A stretch of 64,000 nt of DNA from Fidelibacterota bacterium (GTDB lineage: Bacteria > Fidelibacterota > Marinisomatia > SCGC-AAA003-L08 > JACNLC01), in NCBI GenBank assembly GCA_018657495.1, contig JABHXA010000011.1, positions 39,363 through 103,362 on the forward strand, written 5' to 3'. Positions 36,601 through 45,402 of this stretch are shown here, piece by piece (the stretch's first letter is position 1; each line of letters starts with the position of its first letter). A program made the translations under genes and the position numbers. The notes beneath the pieces were generated by a model, which was not told the origin of the DNA, ran no database searches, and was given only the letters and a program-made list of their open reading frames with translations.

Positions 36601-39600
36601 ATTATATTTACGGCTGTACCGACCCTGAGGCTCTCAACTATAATCCCTATGCCAATTACGATGATGACAGCTGCATTTATCCCACACCGGAATTGCAAAT
36701 AATAGAGCTGAATGAAGGGATAAATTGGGTTTCATTTTTTGTCCGACCAACCGAGATGGATATGCAGAGTATACTTCAGCCCCTAATTGATAATGATGTA
36801 CTTATAAGTGCCACAGATGTATTTGGAAACCAATTATATGATTCTGGAAGCGGATGGATAAATGAGATTGGCGATATGTCAAATATCGATTGTTATTTTA
36901 TACATGTAACATCTGCAATAAGCCTAAATCTATTTGGACTGCCGGTGATATTACCTGTAGAAATCCCATTAATTGAAGGTGAAAACTATATAGGCTATCC
37001 TGTAAATGTTGAGCAAAATATTGAAAATGTATTTTCAGAATTAGTGGATAATGGATCGGTGATATCTGTCTTTAATGATTCTGGTGGTTCCTATTTTCCA
37101 GAGTATGGCTTAAATTCTATTGGCAATCTAATTCCCGGTGAAGGATATCAGGTCGTAACAACTGAGGATGCAATATTACAGGTATGCGAACCGGGAGGGG
37201 ATTGTGATGATGCCGTTTATGGTTGCACCGATCCAAATGCATTAAACTATAATCCATATGCCACAGTAAATGATGGCAGTTGCGAATACTGCAATTATGG
37301 TGATGTGAATAATGATGGCGGCATTGATATTCTTGATGTGGTTGAAATTCTCAATGCAATCCTTACCGGAGATGAAATAAACGAATGCGCTGATATAAAT
37401 CAAGATGGCGAGATTACCATCATCGATATTGTCAATATGATCAATTTCGTACTTGGAAATGTCGAACCGGGATATGGTGATGTGGTCCAAATTATCTATA
37501 CCGAGAACACAGCATGCTTTGATGCAGACGGTAACGTAGGCGCTTTAGAATTTGTACTCACCCATGATGAAGAATTTCAACTCTATATTACTGCCGAAAC
37601 CTTTATGGCAGATTATGTCACAACCGGAAATACTACGAATATCATTTTACTCAACCCAATAGGCACCGAATTATTTATCAGTGTTGGAGATTTTCAGATT
37701 ACCGAAGTGAATGCTTACACGGACGAGGCTATATTTGAAGTGGACTTGGAATTTGGCGACTGTATAATTGAATCTGAGATCCTGGGATGTACTGACCCTG
37801 CGGCAGTGAATTATAATCCTTATGCGACTATAAATGATAATAGCTGTATCTATGCTGAGAATTATCCGGATTGGCAAATTACTGTAGATGACTATAACTA
37901 CTATGGTTCCATTTTTGCGTCTATAACTCTTAATGATGGATCAGACGGAACTGAATATGATCTTCTCGCTGCATTCAATGAGAATGAACTAAGGGGAATA
38001 TCCCATGGGGAATATGACCCTGATATTGGATCTTATCTTTTTCCTATCACAGTGTACAGTAATACAGATTCTGGGGAATCACTCAGCTTCCAATATTTCA
38101 ATCTTGATAGTGATCAGATATATACTCTTAATGAAAATATCGATTTTGCATCTGGCATGCAAATAGGTTCTGTTGAGAATCCATTCCAATTTACCAATTT
38201 GTACTACGATTGTGCTGATGTGCCAAACGGCGATAACTATTTAGATTTATGTGACATTTGCGATGATAATCCGGAAAATGATTCACACTATAATGGTGTT
38301 GATGATTTTGGTGGTGGATATGATTGTGGTGGTTTGTGTTTTGGTATAGCATATATTGATGATGATGGTTATTGTATTGCACCATTCGATCCTGAAGCCG
38401 ATGACTGGTCCTATGATACTGATTGTAATGATGTAGTAGAAGGTGTAGCTTTTTTAGATGATTGTGGCATGTGTTCAGGTGGCAATACTGACCATGAACC
38501 CAATATTTGTAGTGAGGAAATTGGAGAGGATATGATCTGCTGGGGTCAATTCAGCGGACCTGATTTTGATGGTTGTGGAGAGTGTTCTGGTTCTGATCGT
38601 GATGCGGATTGCATGGGTGTATGTTTTGGAGATGCCTATATTGATCAGTGCGAAGTTTGTGATGATGATCCAACCAATGATGATCTATGTGTTGGCTGTA
38701 TGGATCAGATAGCCAATAATTATGATCCAGATGCATGGATTGACTGTGAAAACTGTTGTTTGTACTATCCAACTCATTTTGAAAATTATTTTCTTGGAGG
38801 AGCTCCTTCACTCGTTATTATATCCAATATTGATTGTTTTTCCCCAGGGGATGAAATTGGTTTATTTGATATTAATGGATTGATAAACTATGGAAACTGC
38901 GATTCTTTGTACGGTGAAATTCTCGTAGGATCAGGGTTGTATACTGGTAGTCAGATGAACATTTCTACATATTCAGCTGTAGACAATTGTCAATTTGGAG
39001 GAACCCAACTACCGGGATTTATTGAAGGAAATGATATAATTATTAAAGCTTGGGATGCAGACGAAGAGCTTGAGTATACATTTGCATCATCCCAAATAAA
39101 TTATATAATTGGTGAAGGGTCATTTGGTGGAATTTTCACACAAATTGAAATCGATGCCTGTGCCGATGTTCAGGCTATTGATGTAAATGCCTCAATGTGG
39201 AATAATATCTCATTAAATATCATGCCTCTTGAGCCAGAAGTGGAAGACGTATTTGACCCCGGCTCGACATTAATCATTAGGAATGATCAAGCCCAATATT
39301 ATATTCCCGAATACGATGTAAACCTCATTGGAGAAGTTGAAGTGGGGGAAGGGTATGAAATCTATCTTAGTTCTGAAAATTCGACTGATATAATTTTAGC
39401 TGGGTCACAGATTGATCCAGATATATCGGTCATTCAACTCATGCCACTTTTCTGGAACAATATTGCATATCTACCGGAATTCCCGATGTCGGTTGAGGGA
39501 GCATTTGAGGATATTCCCATTCTCATTATAAAAGACTCTAACGGTTTGTATTATATACCGAGTTACAATGTAAATACTATCGATGCCAACGGAGGTATGC

Positions 39601-40340
39601 AGCCGGGAAGGGGTTATTTTGTGTACACAGACAGTGAGGATGCCATTGATTTTATCTATCCAGATGATCCGCTGGTCCGGATGGAGCTAACCGCACCGGC
39701 AGCAGAATTAAACATGATAGATACTGACTACTTTCAATGTTCACCATCTGGTCGTTCCTTTCCGCTGATTATCACCGCCATCGACGGACCTTACGAAATA
39801 GGGGATGAGCTGGCTGTTCTTGCCAATGATGCAGTTGTAGGTGCTCTAAAAATTTCAGACATGAACTTTCCAAAAGTATTAACCACCTGGCGTGGTTTTG
39901 CCCAATTTGATATCCAGATTGACGGTTGGCTCGCTGGTGATGAATTCAGTCTCCAAATCTGGGATGAGTCCGAAAATACCAGCTGGGAAATTCATCCAAA
40001 CATATCTATAGATACATCAAGTAATATACCATATAGTGAACTAATACTTGATGTTATAGATTATTCAATTATCCCTGAAGAGTTCAAATTACAGCAGGCA
40101 TATCCAAATCCATTTAATTCCGAAATCACTATCGAATATGCTATAGCCAAGGATGTCGCTGTATCTATATCTGTATATGATTTACTTGGTCGCTCGGTGA
40201 CAAAATTGGTAAATGAAAATCAACAAGCGGGAAATTACAGCATCACATGGCAGGCAAATGAAATTACATCCGGTATCTACTTTTTGAATATGACTGCCTC
40301 TGATTATAGCTCAACACAGAGGATTATTTTATTAAAATAA
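30651..40340 (+). CDS. Giant (3229-residue) secreted modular protein with sorting tail
   Basis: Signal peptide (SLFFIFLICFTSISFGQ). Rows of modules follow: a GDEIGVFDQNGI domain (about 25-135, again near 2715-2810); eight or more GCTDPxAxNYxP repeats; two fibronectin-III-like units each split by an inserted beta-domain; five copies of a beta-domain marked by GFQF...GGSA...GLVLGFSLTGS; Notch/LNR-like WHGDGYCDDGAYSVNLFCD; CAGVCxG repeats; dockerin-like domains near residues 1617-1677 (GDVNGDGGIDILDY) and 2213-2270 (GDVNNDGGIDILDVV). The end reads LQQAYPNPFNSEITIEY and finishes in RIILLK, matching the type IX (Por) sorting domain, so the protein should be exported by that system and fixed to or released from the surface. 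It is very acidic and Cys-rich. GGAG precedes the ATG, and a 6-bp hairpin (30620-30635) sits in the leader. Catalytic domains are not seen; adhesion or matrix building is the likely role. Confidence 0.9.
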   Translation: MKKSLFFIFLICFTSISFGQYYNVTLDPTGEYQLIIFENSISSLNPGDEIGVFDQNGIQNSGDCSNQLGELLVGAGVYSGSQFDISAIGSLDYCGFGGFQWSGYVEGNPIFIKIYKPDLQMEFIPTITFQAGSGEFGDLLISISELTLEGFGCTDPEALNYDPEAIYDDGNCEYETLIDAPTNLTADGGDGNIALMWNSVNMDGNRADVTLWISDVTEDNIEISMINTVAAVNFQFDIIAGENLEAFIISANGGIAETLGYNVVTNPDGLVLGYSLSLTPIPPGEYVLVNIEWAHTGDNDFIDLGEGIFPEGDPPYNELSINYGAPYCYGNCFDPSDITYNLYRDGLLYDGSIDYTIYDDGGLGYSETHCYTVTATDGTSESGHSNEACATTFSSGCADPEACNYDPDSVIDDDCWYPEDEGWCDCDGNILDCAGVCGGTAYFDECGLCDDIPENDNDCMPNPPENLTAEGGLNNISLQWEAPSQPANRNFAYLYISDATDEFLEISLSNDVNVHGVQFNIDAEDLQPVFNGIGGGSSEESGFESFVNENGLVLGYDIAGGYIPPGNSVLLYVYWDIQGTDAWISLDNIIVAAINGEIVNVNPTPHYCYGECSQIITYNIYRDNLLIAGGIENLFFTDNSVEDIEIHEYYVTAFDGYFESQPSNSAFANITYLDCFGTPDGSAIIDACGYCCDGDTGVECSYWANSIDFGGAYDCYGQCDGSAYNNECGCVEGSTGDDFDFCYGCTDPDAINYDPEALFECNGDNSCCEYPPPDPDINITFGNADYWNDRLEIMISSQVDVHSFSIDFFGTNIIDVFGGLSEDMGFTIAFTDSHVEGEAQEALLPASLGTLFYFELDNLGYAQFIISSAIFYDEYGQEILTDYFDTFEWTPDGGWGSCEDQGLYTDCDGNCFEENYLDWQGDGYCDDNSFGINLFCDLWDYDQGDCTGEPLLYLDVDGITENGWFSIENAILSGYGGNQLDVQIGPPLIIGDGGSIPIPETEVLPDWQVYISITNYEDNQIEVSINNTVGIAGFQFQLINGFEELILEGGGGGSASEAGFMISTNNSGLVLGFSLTGSSIDDLDTCDSDQFSDCENDCYPITDMIYLGNGDCNDNSPNLDCSKWWFDDGDCIPYQEMDCAGVVDGDAFENECGCVGGTTGLEPDFCYGCTDPDAENYDPDALFECYGDNSCCEYPPPSTDVEITFGYANYSDNTLELMINSFVEVSNFEIDFYGTNIIDVFGGVTSDYGYNIDFTSTHVQGDPQGAGNLPASNETLFFLELDNPGFAQIIISLVSFYDENGEELLVNYFDSFEWAQTSECDDQGLYTDCEGNCFGENYLNWHGDGYCDDGAYSVNLFCDVWDYDLGDCSGDPLTFLVVDGITDNGWFSIEDPIFSGSPGQPQLTVQVGPPLMIGNGGDVTVPETIIYSDWDVFISITNYENNVLEISMNNSTPIAGFQFQIVTGFENFSLLGASGGSADEVPGFQVSTSNEGMVLAFTFGNGSIDEIDSCEENQFSDCDDICYPIDNLIYLGDGECNDGSDNLPNMNCSKWWFDDADCEYWEYDCAGVPGGDAYENECGCIGGSTGLEPDFCYGCLDPNALNYDEQYTIYDGSCYYCTPGDVNGDGGIDILDYVALLNYIEFGGEYNPCMDYNGDGSVDGSDGAIIYDYVIYGFGDLVPETEFGYTETTMCKIEDDPLNSLEITISHDPNIVISIIAETSLTDYYEFENTTTILMLDVAGNDLFYTDIPFEIINLDAATTQGENQVDLLYDACDFQAPVFGCSDPEACNYNPEVTVDDGSCTFPDCAGDCYGDAFENECGCVEGSTGLDEHYCYGCTDPYAVNYDEDATIDDGSCIYESQNGIFISNVTDQYIEIFMSNDEDVYGFQFNLVADGILEAEFGYASGGSASEHSFILSTNLDGLVLGFALTGSFIPAGNAILCYVEWTHADTSGFISIDNTIFSGAGGSQMDFDNGDPFQFDEGGDYIYGCTDPEALNYNPYANYDDDSCIYPTPELQIIELNEGINWVSFFVRPTEMDMQSILQPLIDNDVLISATDVFGNQLYDSGSGWINEIGDMSNIDCYFIHVTSAISLNLFGLPVILPVEIPLIEGENYIGYPVNVEQNIENVFSELVDNGSVISVFNDSGGSYFPEYGLNSIGNLIPGEGYQVVTTEDAILQVCEPGGDCDDAVYGCTDPNALNYNPYATVNDGSCEYCNYGDVNNDGGIDILDVVEILNAILTGDEINECADINQDGEITIIDIVNMINFVLGNVEPGYGDVVQIIYTENTACFDADGNVGALEFVLTHDEEFQLYITAETFMADYVTTGNTTNIILLNPIGTELFISVGDFQITEVNAYTDEAIFEVDLEFGDCIIESEILGCTDPAAVNYNPYATINDNSCIYAENYPDWQITVDDYNYYGSIFASITLNDGSDGTEYDLLAAFNENELRGISHGEYDPDIGSYLFPITVYSNTDSGESLSFQYFNLDSDQIYTLNENIDFASGMQIGSVENPFQFTNLYYDCADVPNGDNYLDLCDICDDNPENDSHYNGVDDFGGGYDCGGLCFGIAYIDDDGYCIAPFDPEADDWSYDTDCNDVVEGVAFLDDCGMCSGGNTDHEPNICSEEIGEDMICWGQFSGPDFDGCGECSGSDRDADCMGVCFGDAYIDQCEVCDDDPTNDDLCVGCMDQIANNYDPDAWIDCENCCLYYPTHFENYFLGGAPSLVIISNIDCFSPGDEIGLFDINGLINYGNCDSLYGEILVGSGLYTGSQMNISTYSAVDNCQFGGTQLPGFIEGNDIIIKAWDADEELEYTFASSQINYIIGEGSFGGIFTQIEIDACADVQAIDVNASMWNNISLNIMPLEPEVEDVFDPGSTLIIRNDQAQYYIPEYDVNLIGEVEVGEGYEIYLSSENSTDIILAGSQIDPDISVIQLMPLFWNNIAYLPEFPMSVEGAFEDIPILIIKDSNGLYYIPSYNVNTIDANGGMQPGRGYFVYTDSEDAIDFIYPDDPLVRMELTAPAAELNMIDTDYFQCSPSGRSFPLIITAIDGPYEIGDELAVLANDAVVGALKISDMNFPKVLTTWRGFAQFDIQIDGWLAGDEFSLQIWDESENTSWEIHPNISIDTSSNIPYSELILDVIDYSIIPEEFKLQQAYPNPFNSEITIEYAIAKDVAVSISVYDLLGRSVTKLVNENQQAGNYSITWQANEITSGIYFLNMTASDYSSTQRIILLK

Positions 40341-40422
40341 TGGTCATGGTATGGGGGATCACTTCGACTTTATTCAGTGACCTTTAAGTACGATAAATAC
40401 TTGTTAGATTCATGAGAAAAAA

Positions 40423-41037
40423 ATGATGAAAAACATTATTTTAGTCAGCATATCTCTCAGCTTTCTCCTTAGCCAAGATGTCACGCTTTCTTTTGGCAAT
40501 ATTAACTATGAAGAAAACTCAGTCGAGGTGTGGTTGGATAGTGAGATCAATTTACGAGTTCTGACCTTCTATATTGATGGTGTCAACCTCATTGATGCAA
40601 TTCCAGTCTTGGGGATAGAATACGGTTTCTTTTATAATTTCACTCCTGAAACTGGGTATGTATACACTTGGGATGTCTTAGACTTCTACATGATACCTCC
40701 GATCGAAGATATCCTCTTTATACTCTTTTTTGATGATGTTTCTGATGTTGAATCTTGTATCTATGACTTTGCCTACGAGGATGAAGTCCACGTTTATCAT
40801 CAGATGCAAGGGGATATGGATTGTACAATTATAGATGTCGATCCACAAGTAATTCCAGGAGATGCAAACAACGATGGTATACTTGATGTTACTGACATTG
40901 TATCGATGGTGAGTATAATTCTTCTTACAAGTGAATTGTCTCTGTGGAATCTATGTTTTCTTGATATCAATGAAGATTGGATCGTTGATATAATCGATGT
41001 TGTTATGCTGGTAAATCTCATCTTAAGCAATGGATGA
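40423..41037 (+). CDS. Small secreted protein with dockerin-like end
   Basis: 204 residues with a signal peptide (NIILVSISLSFLLSQD). The body is one beta-domain of the LSFGNINYEENSVEVWLDSE type, the same kind that recurs in the giant and in the 814-residue protein. The end is dockerin-like: GDANNDGILDVTDIVSMVSI and DINEDWIVDIIDVVMLVNLI. It looks like a minimal cut-out of its large neighbours. Whether it binds them is unknown. An alternative start is the next ATG three bases on. Confidence 0.85.
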   Translation: MMKNIILVSISLSFLLSQDVTLSFGNINYEENSVEVWLDSEINLRVLTFYIDGVNLIDAIPVLGIEYGFFYNFTPETGYVYTWDVLDFYMIPPIEDILFILFFDDVSDVESCIYDFAYEDEVHVYHQMQGDMDCTIIDVDPQVIPGDANNDGILDVTDIVSMVSIILLTSELSLWNLCFLDINEDWIVDIIDVVMLVNLILSNG

Positions 41038-41534
41038 ATCTAACTACCACTGCAACTGACATAGAAAGGCACGGTTTTCCAAGAAAACACCTGCCTACTT
41101 CCTACGCCGTTGAAGTCAGGCCATTATCATCCCAAGGTTTGTTGGTCAATAATTAATTATTACAATAGGTAGTCTAAGGTTACTGAGCGGAGTCGAAGTG
41201 ACAAATCCGTGAAATCCGATCATCCGTGATTCAAAAAGAGAAGCTATAAAAAAACTAATCTTCTCACCAAAGCAACCCATGATTTTAGTCATGGGCTACC
41301 AAACAGCGTAATACTTATTAACGATTTTAATGGTTAATATTATAATAGATACATCACCTAATTGAAATCCCACCTATTTTTTATTATATTTATTATTCTC
41401 AATATTAATTATTCCCCAATGGTTAATATATCCATCCTGCTGATTTAAAATATCACTATGAATAAAAACTGACCGACGAATCATTAAGAATTTTTGTATT
41501 CACGTTTTTATAAACGCAACTATCTGGAGAATAA
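41038..41534. other. 497-bp gene-free stretch with intergenic repeat remnants
   Basis: No convincing gene. It holds GGTTACTGAGCGGAGTCGAA (41179 on), whose diverged inverted copy lies at 40359-40383 on the other side of the small dockerin gene, and a perfect hairpin CCCATGA-TTTTAG-TCATGGG (41276-41295). The last 200 bases are AT-rich and should hold the promoter of the permease gene at 41535. Confidence 0.55.
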
Positions 41535-43955
41535 ATGCTGACGAACTATCTAAAAACTGGATTTCGATCTCTTCGACGACAAAAGGGTTATTCCATCATA
41601 AATATCATCGGCTTGGCAATTGGAATTGCCGGTTGTATTCTTATCCTCACCTATGTAATTGATGAATTAAAATATGATAAGCATCATCAGAATGCCGATA
41701 ATTTATATCGCATTTACCTGGATGGGTATATTGGTGGTCAGGAATTAAAAGGTGCTTCTACTCCTGCGCCTATGGGAAAAACAATGGTTGAAGAATTACC
41801 TGAAGTTATCCTATTCACCCGTTTTATGAATCCTGATCGATTCATCATCGAATACAAAGAGAATCGTTTCAATGAAGATAATTTTCTTTTTGCAGATTCA
41901 TCCGTATTTGATATGTTATCAATAAATATGATTCAGGGGGATCCTTCCCAGGCATTAATTAAACCCCATACATTGGTTATTACAGAATCTATTGCCAATA
42001 AGTATTTTGGAGATGAAAACCCAATCGGGCAGCGAATGATGATGGAAGACAGCACCGAATATTCTGTTACAGGCGTGATCGAAAATCAACCAAGTCAAAG
42101 TCATATCAAATTTGAGTTTTTAGCCTCCATGAATTCAATGGGCGAATTTCCGGATAATGATTATTGGGTAAGTAATAGTTTTATGACCTATGTGCATCTG
42201 ACTCCTGGCACAGATTATCACGAAATAACAAAAAAACTTAATGAAATGGTTATCAAATATGCTGGACCTCAATTTCAGCAAATTGCCGGTATAAATTTCG
42301 AAGAATTTATTTCTTCAGGAAATCGGTATCGTTATGAGCTGGAACCATTTACTGATCTCTATCTTATTTCTGAAATTGAAAACTCCCTTGGACCAAAAGG
42401 AAATATGGTGTATGTCCGTGTATTCACTATCATTGCCCTTATCGTTCTACTCATCGCCTGTGTAAATTTTATGAACCTTTCTACTGCTCGTTCCGCTGGC
42501 CGGGCAATGGAAGTTGGTGTGCGAAAAGTTTTAGGCTCATCAAAATCGAAATTAATTAGTCAATTTTTAATGGAATCCATACTTATTTCATTTATGGCTT
42601 TGGTAGTTGCAGTTCTAATGGTAGATCTTGCGATTCCATTTTTTAATTCAATTTCCGGGAAAGAATTAGAGTTCAGTCTTTTTTCTAATATTTTGCTTAT
42701 ACCGGGTCTACTTCTTTTTGGAATTATTGTGGGTGTAGTTTCAGGTCTTTATCCTGCCTTTTTTCTATCATCGTTTAATCCGGCAAGCATCTTAAAAGGT
42801 GAGATAGCCAGTGGACTGAAAAGTGGCCGACTTAGAAATGTACTTGTGGTGATGCAGTTTACGGTATCAATCATTCTTATTGTTGGTACATTTATGATTC
42901 AAAAGCAAATGCATTTATTTATGAATAAGGATCTTGGGTTTGATAGAGATCAACTGATGATCATCCCCCGGTCTGATGTTCTTGAAGAGCATGGAGAGGC
43001 ATTTAAAACAGAAATCCTTGGCAATGTAAATATAACAAATGCCAGTTACAGCAATACAATTCCGGGTAAAAATTTTAGCTACAATGCCCATGTAAAAGAA
43101 GGTGCCCCCGGTGAAGAAACAAAAGCCCCGGGAATACTTTGGACCGATCATGATTTTCTCGATACCTGGAAGCTGAGTCTTGTCAGTGGTCGATATTTTT
43201 CGAATGAAATATTAACTGACTCTTCGACTGTGATTTTAAATGAAAAGGCTGTAAATATTTTTAATTATGATGAACCGCTTGGTAAAACATTACTGAGAAT
43301 TGATGAATCTCCAGAAAAAAGCGAAAGATTAAAAATTATTGGAGTTGTCAAGAACATGAATTTTGAAACTCTCCGACAGGAAGTAAATCCAATGATTATT
43401 AAACTGAGTAAAGCAACAGGGAGTTTTTTGGCTCTCAGGATCTCGGAAAATGATATGCCAGCATCTATAACATATATAGAAAAATTATGGAATGAATTTG
43501 TCCCGGATAAATTTTTTGAATACTACTTTTTTAATGAAGATTACGCCAAACTCTATGATGCTGAAATTCGTACCAGCCGTATAATGAATATATTCTCAGC
43601 ATTTGCCATATTTATTGCCTGTCTAGGTTTATTCGGATTATCATCATTTATTGTCGCCAGACGAACAAAAGAGATTGGCGTCAGAAAAGTATTAGGTGCG
43701 TCAATTTTTAATATTGTATTTATGTTATCAAAAAACATAATAAGATTAGTGGTGATCGCCTCGGTCCTCGGTTGGGTCGCTTCATATTTTCTCATTGATA
43801 AATGGCTTCAAAATTTTGCCTATCCAGCTGAACAAAACATAATGATTTTCTTGTTTTCAGGTTTTATTGCTTTAGGTATAGCGTTAATTACCATAAGCTA
43901 CCAAACTATAAAAACAGCCATCATGAATCCTGTCTCGGCCTTAAGATATGAGTAA
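41535..43955 (+). CDS. FtsX-like ABC transporter permease with MacB-type periplasmic domains
   Basis: 806 residues. It begins with KTGFRSLRRQKGYSIINIIG, the opening of FCB-type FtsX permeases, then a membrane helix, a MacB-like periplasmic domain (about 50-290), three helices with ARSAGRAMEVGVRKVLGSSK, a second half of the same build with ARRTKEIGVRKVLGASIF, and the end NPVSALRYE. Such duplicated permeases pair with LolD/MacB-type ATPases in lipoprotein or peptide export or in signal sensing. No ATPase gene is next to it here, which is common for this kind. Confidence 0.9.
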   Translation: MLTNYLKTGFRSLRRQKGYSIINIIGLAIGIAGCILILTYVIDELKYDKHHQNADNLYRIYLDGYIGGQELKGASTPAPMGKTMVEELPEVILFTRFMNPDRFIIEYKENRFNEDNFLFADSSVFDMLSINMIQGDPSQALIKPHTLVITESIANKYFGDENPIGQRMMMEDSTEYSVTGVIENQPSQSHIKFEFLASMNSMGEFPDNDYWVSNSFMTYVHLTPGTDYHEITKKLNEMVIKYAGPQFQQIAGINFEEFISSGNRYRYELEPFTDLYLISEIENSLGPKGNMVYVRVFTIIALIVLLIACVNFMNLSTARSAGRAMEVGVRKVLGSSKSKLISQFLMESILISFMALVVAVLMVDLAIPFFNSISGKELEFSLFSNILLIPGLLLFGIIVGVVSGLYPAFFLSSFNPASILKGEIASGLKSGRLRNVLVVMQFTVSIILIVGTFMIQKQMHLFMNKDLGFDRDQLMIIPRSDVLEEHGEAFKTEILGNVNITNASYSNTIPGKNFSYNAHVKEGAPGEETKAPGILWTDHDFLDTWKLSLVSGRYFSNEILTDSSTVILNEKAVNIFNYDEPLGKTLLRIDESPEKSERLKIIGVVKNMNFETLRQEVNPMIIKLSKATGSFLALRISENDMPASITYIEKLWNEFVPDKFFEYYFFNEDYAKLYDAEIRTSRIMNIFSAFAIFIACLGLFGLSSFIVARRTKEIGVRKVLGASIFNIVFMLSKNIIRLVVIASVLGWVASYFLIDKWLQNFAYPAEQNIMIFLFSGFIALGIALITISYQTIKTAIMNPVSALRYE

Positions 43956-44049
43956 TTTAAGTTAGATACGGAGGTAGCACAATGTTGGTAGCCAATATTC
44001 AATTGGTTTTACAGAAAATAAACTACTAACATCATAAGGAATTCTTTTA

Positions 44050-44391
44050 TTGGATAAATTCATTGATTATAGCGATTTTGAAAAAGTCATTATGGTAACT
44101 GGAACCATATTGACATGTTGTGAAAATAAGAAAGCACGGAAACCGTCCTATATACTCGAGATCGATTTTGGTCCGGAGTGGGGGACAAAAACAAGCTCGG
44201 CGCAAATAACCGATTTATACGATTTGGATACTTTAATTGGTAAACAGGTGACTGCTGTAATTAATTTTCCACCAATGCGGATTGCCGGTGTAAAATCTGA
44301 AGTCTTAGTACTTGGAGCTCCAGATGAGAATGGTTCAGTTGTGTTGCTTCATCCCGAAAGAAATGTTAAGAATGGGGTTAGGGTATTTTAA
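44050..44391 (+). CDS. csaA: CsaA-like tRNA-binding-domain protein
   Basis: 113 residues forming one OB-fold tRNA-binding domain: FEKVIMVTGTILTCCENKKA, then YILEIDFGPEWGTKTSSAQI, and INFPPMRIAGVKSEVLVLGA. The layout is that of CsaA, described as an export-related chaperone, related to the tRNA-binding domains of MetRS and PheRS. The start is a TTG at 44050 with AAGGA about ten bases upstream; no suitable ATG exists ahead of the domain. Confidence 0.85.
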   Translation: MDKFIDYSDFEKVIMVTGTILTCCENKKARKPSYILEIDFGPEWGTKTSSAQITDLYDLDTLIGKQVTAVINFPPMRIAGVKSEVLVLGAPDENGSVVLLHPERNVKNGVRVF

Positions 44392-44411
44392 CCTATCTCT
44401 GAAATTTATTA

Positions 44412-44807
44412 TTATGCTTTCAGTCTCCTATGCTCTTTCAACAGACATTTATTCTGAATAAAAAGTAATCCTGCATCTTTAGCAATGCTTGCTGCTTCGT
44501 CGTTGATAATTCCTTCTTGTAGCCATAGTGCTTTAGCGCCAATTTTTACTGCAGATGTGGCAATAGGCACACATGCCTCTGGACGCCTGAATACATCTAC
44601 TACATCAACAGGGAATGGTATCTCTTCAAGACTGTGATAGCATTTTAGCCCGGCGATTTCATCTTGACCGGGATTCACTGGTACGATTGTATATCCTTGA
44701 CTGGCCAGATACATTGCTACACCATATGAAGCACGAACTGGTTTTGGCGACATTCCAACAACTGCAATTGTTTTAAAATCTAATATTTTTTGTATTGTCA
44801 TTTCCAT
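44412..44807 (-). CDS. CoA-binding protein (YccU-like)
   Basis: 131 residues of Rossmann type, covering the CoA-binding-2 family length. Signatures: KTIAVVGMSPKPVRASYGVA, VPVNPGQDEIAGLKCYHSL, VDVVDVFRRPEACVPIATSA and the end ALWLQEGIINDEAA. Relatives resemble the CoA-binding part of succinyl-CoA synthetase; the cellular role is not known. It faces the csaA-like gene, with 20 bp between the stops. Confidence 0.88.
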   Translation of the reverse strand: MEMTIQKILDFKTIAVVGMSPKPVRASYGVAMYLASQGYTIVPVNPGQDEIAGLKCYHSLEEIPFPVDVVDVFRRPEACVPIATSAVKIGAKALWLQEGIINDEAASIAKDAGLLFIQNKCLLKEHRRLKA

Positions 44808-44987
44808 TTTATGAACCTAATTAATTGTTTTCTGATAGATAAAACTGATAAAAGTTACATATAACAATATTCCCCTCACAAAAACACATCAATAAATATC
44901 ATAAACATTTACATATTTTATTCTGTATTTGGGTAGTGTGAATTCTCTAAATTTCATACTATGATAAAATTTGCAAGGTACAAGTAA

Positions 44988-45401
44988 ATGCCAAGAATTA
45001 CCAAGGTTTTCTCCTTTTGCGCTGCCCATCGATATTGGAATCCTAAATGGGATGAAAATGAAAATTATCGCATATTTGGCGATGATATACGTCTCCATGG
45101 GCATAATTATGAATTGGAAGTGACAGTGACAGGTCCACTAAATCCTGAGACGGGATTTGTGGTGAATCTTATGGAATTAAATACGCTTGTGAATGGACGG
45201 ATAGTGGACAAACTTGATCATTCGCAGATTGAAAAGGATATTGCCTGGTTCAAAGGAAAACAGCCATCAACGGAAAATCTAACCATATATATATGGCGGG
45301 AGATATCCTCTGGTTTACCGGATGATGTTAAACTGTATCGAATACGATTACAGGAAACACCAACCATTTTTACAGAATATTACGGACCAAAAGGAAATTG
45401 A
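44988..45401 (+). CDS. 6-pyruvoyl-tetrahydropterin synthase/QueD-family protein with altered catalytic residue
   Basis: 137 residues of the T-fold. Zinc ligands are His15 ([10 protein letters not shown]) and the HGH pair in [13 protein letters not shown]. In QueD and eukaryotic PTPS, a catalytic Cys stands four residues before the HGH (CxxxHGH); here the place reads D-I-R-L-H-G-H, so Asp replaces Cys. A separate Cys lies at FCAAH. Variants with an acidic residue at this spot are known to favour other reactions on dihydroneopterin triphosphate. With folE directly behind (one base apart in the reading), it acts in queuosine, folate or biopterin-like synthesis; which one is open. Confidence 0.85.
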   Translation: MPRITKVFSFCAAHRYWNPKWDENENYRIFGDDIRLHGHNYELEVTVTGPLNPETGFVVNLMELNTLVNGRIVDKLDHSQIEKDIAWFKGKQPSTENLTIYIWREISSGLPDDVKLYRIRLQETPTIFTEYYGPKGN

Positions 45402-45402
45402 T

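Noticed and set aside
32659..38811. His/Asn-rich open frames on the minus strand of the giant gene
   Set aside because: They are complements of the Asp/Cys/Tyr-rich repeats, lack ribosome sites and resemble no protein family.
44808..44987. preQ1 riboswitch ahead of the queD-like gene
   Set aside because: No preQ1 stem-loop with its A-rich tail can be recognised.
45322..45402. Earlier start of folE inside the queD-like gene
   Set aside because: The extra residues do not match GTP cyclohydrolase, and ATG 45403 has a ribosome site.
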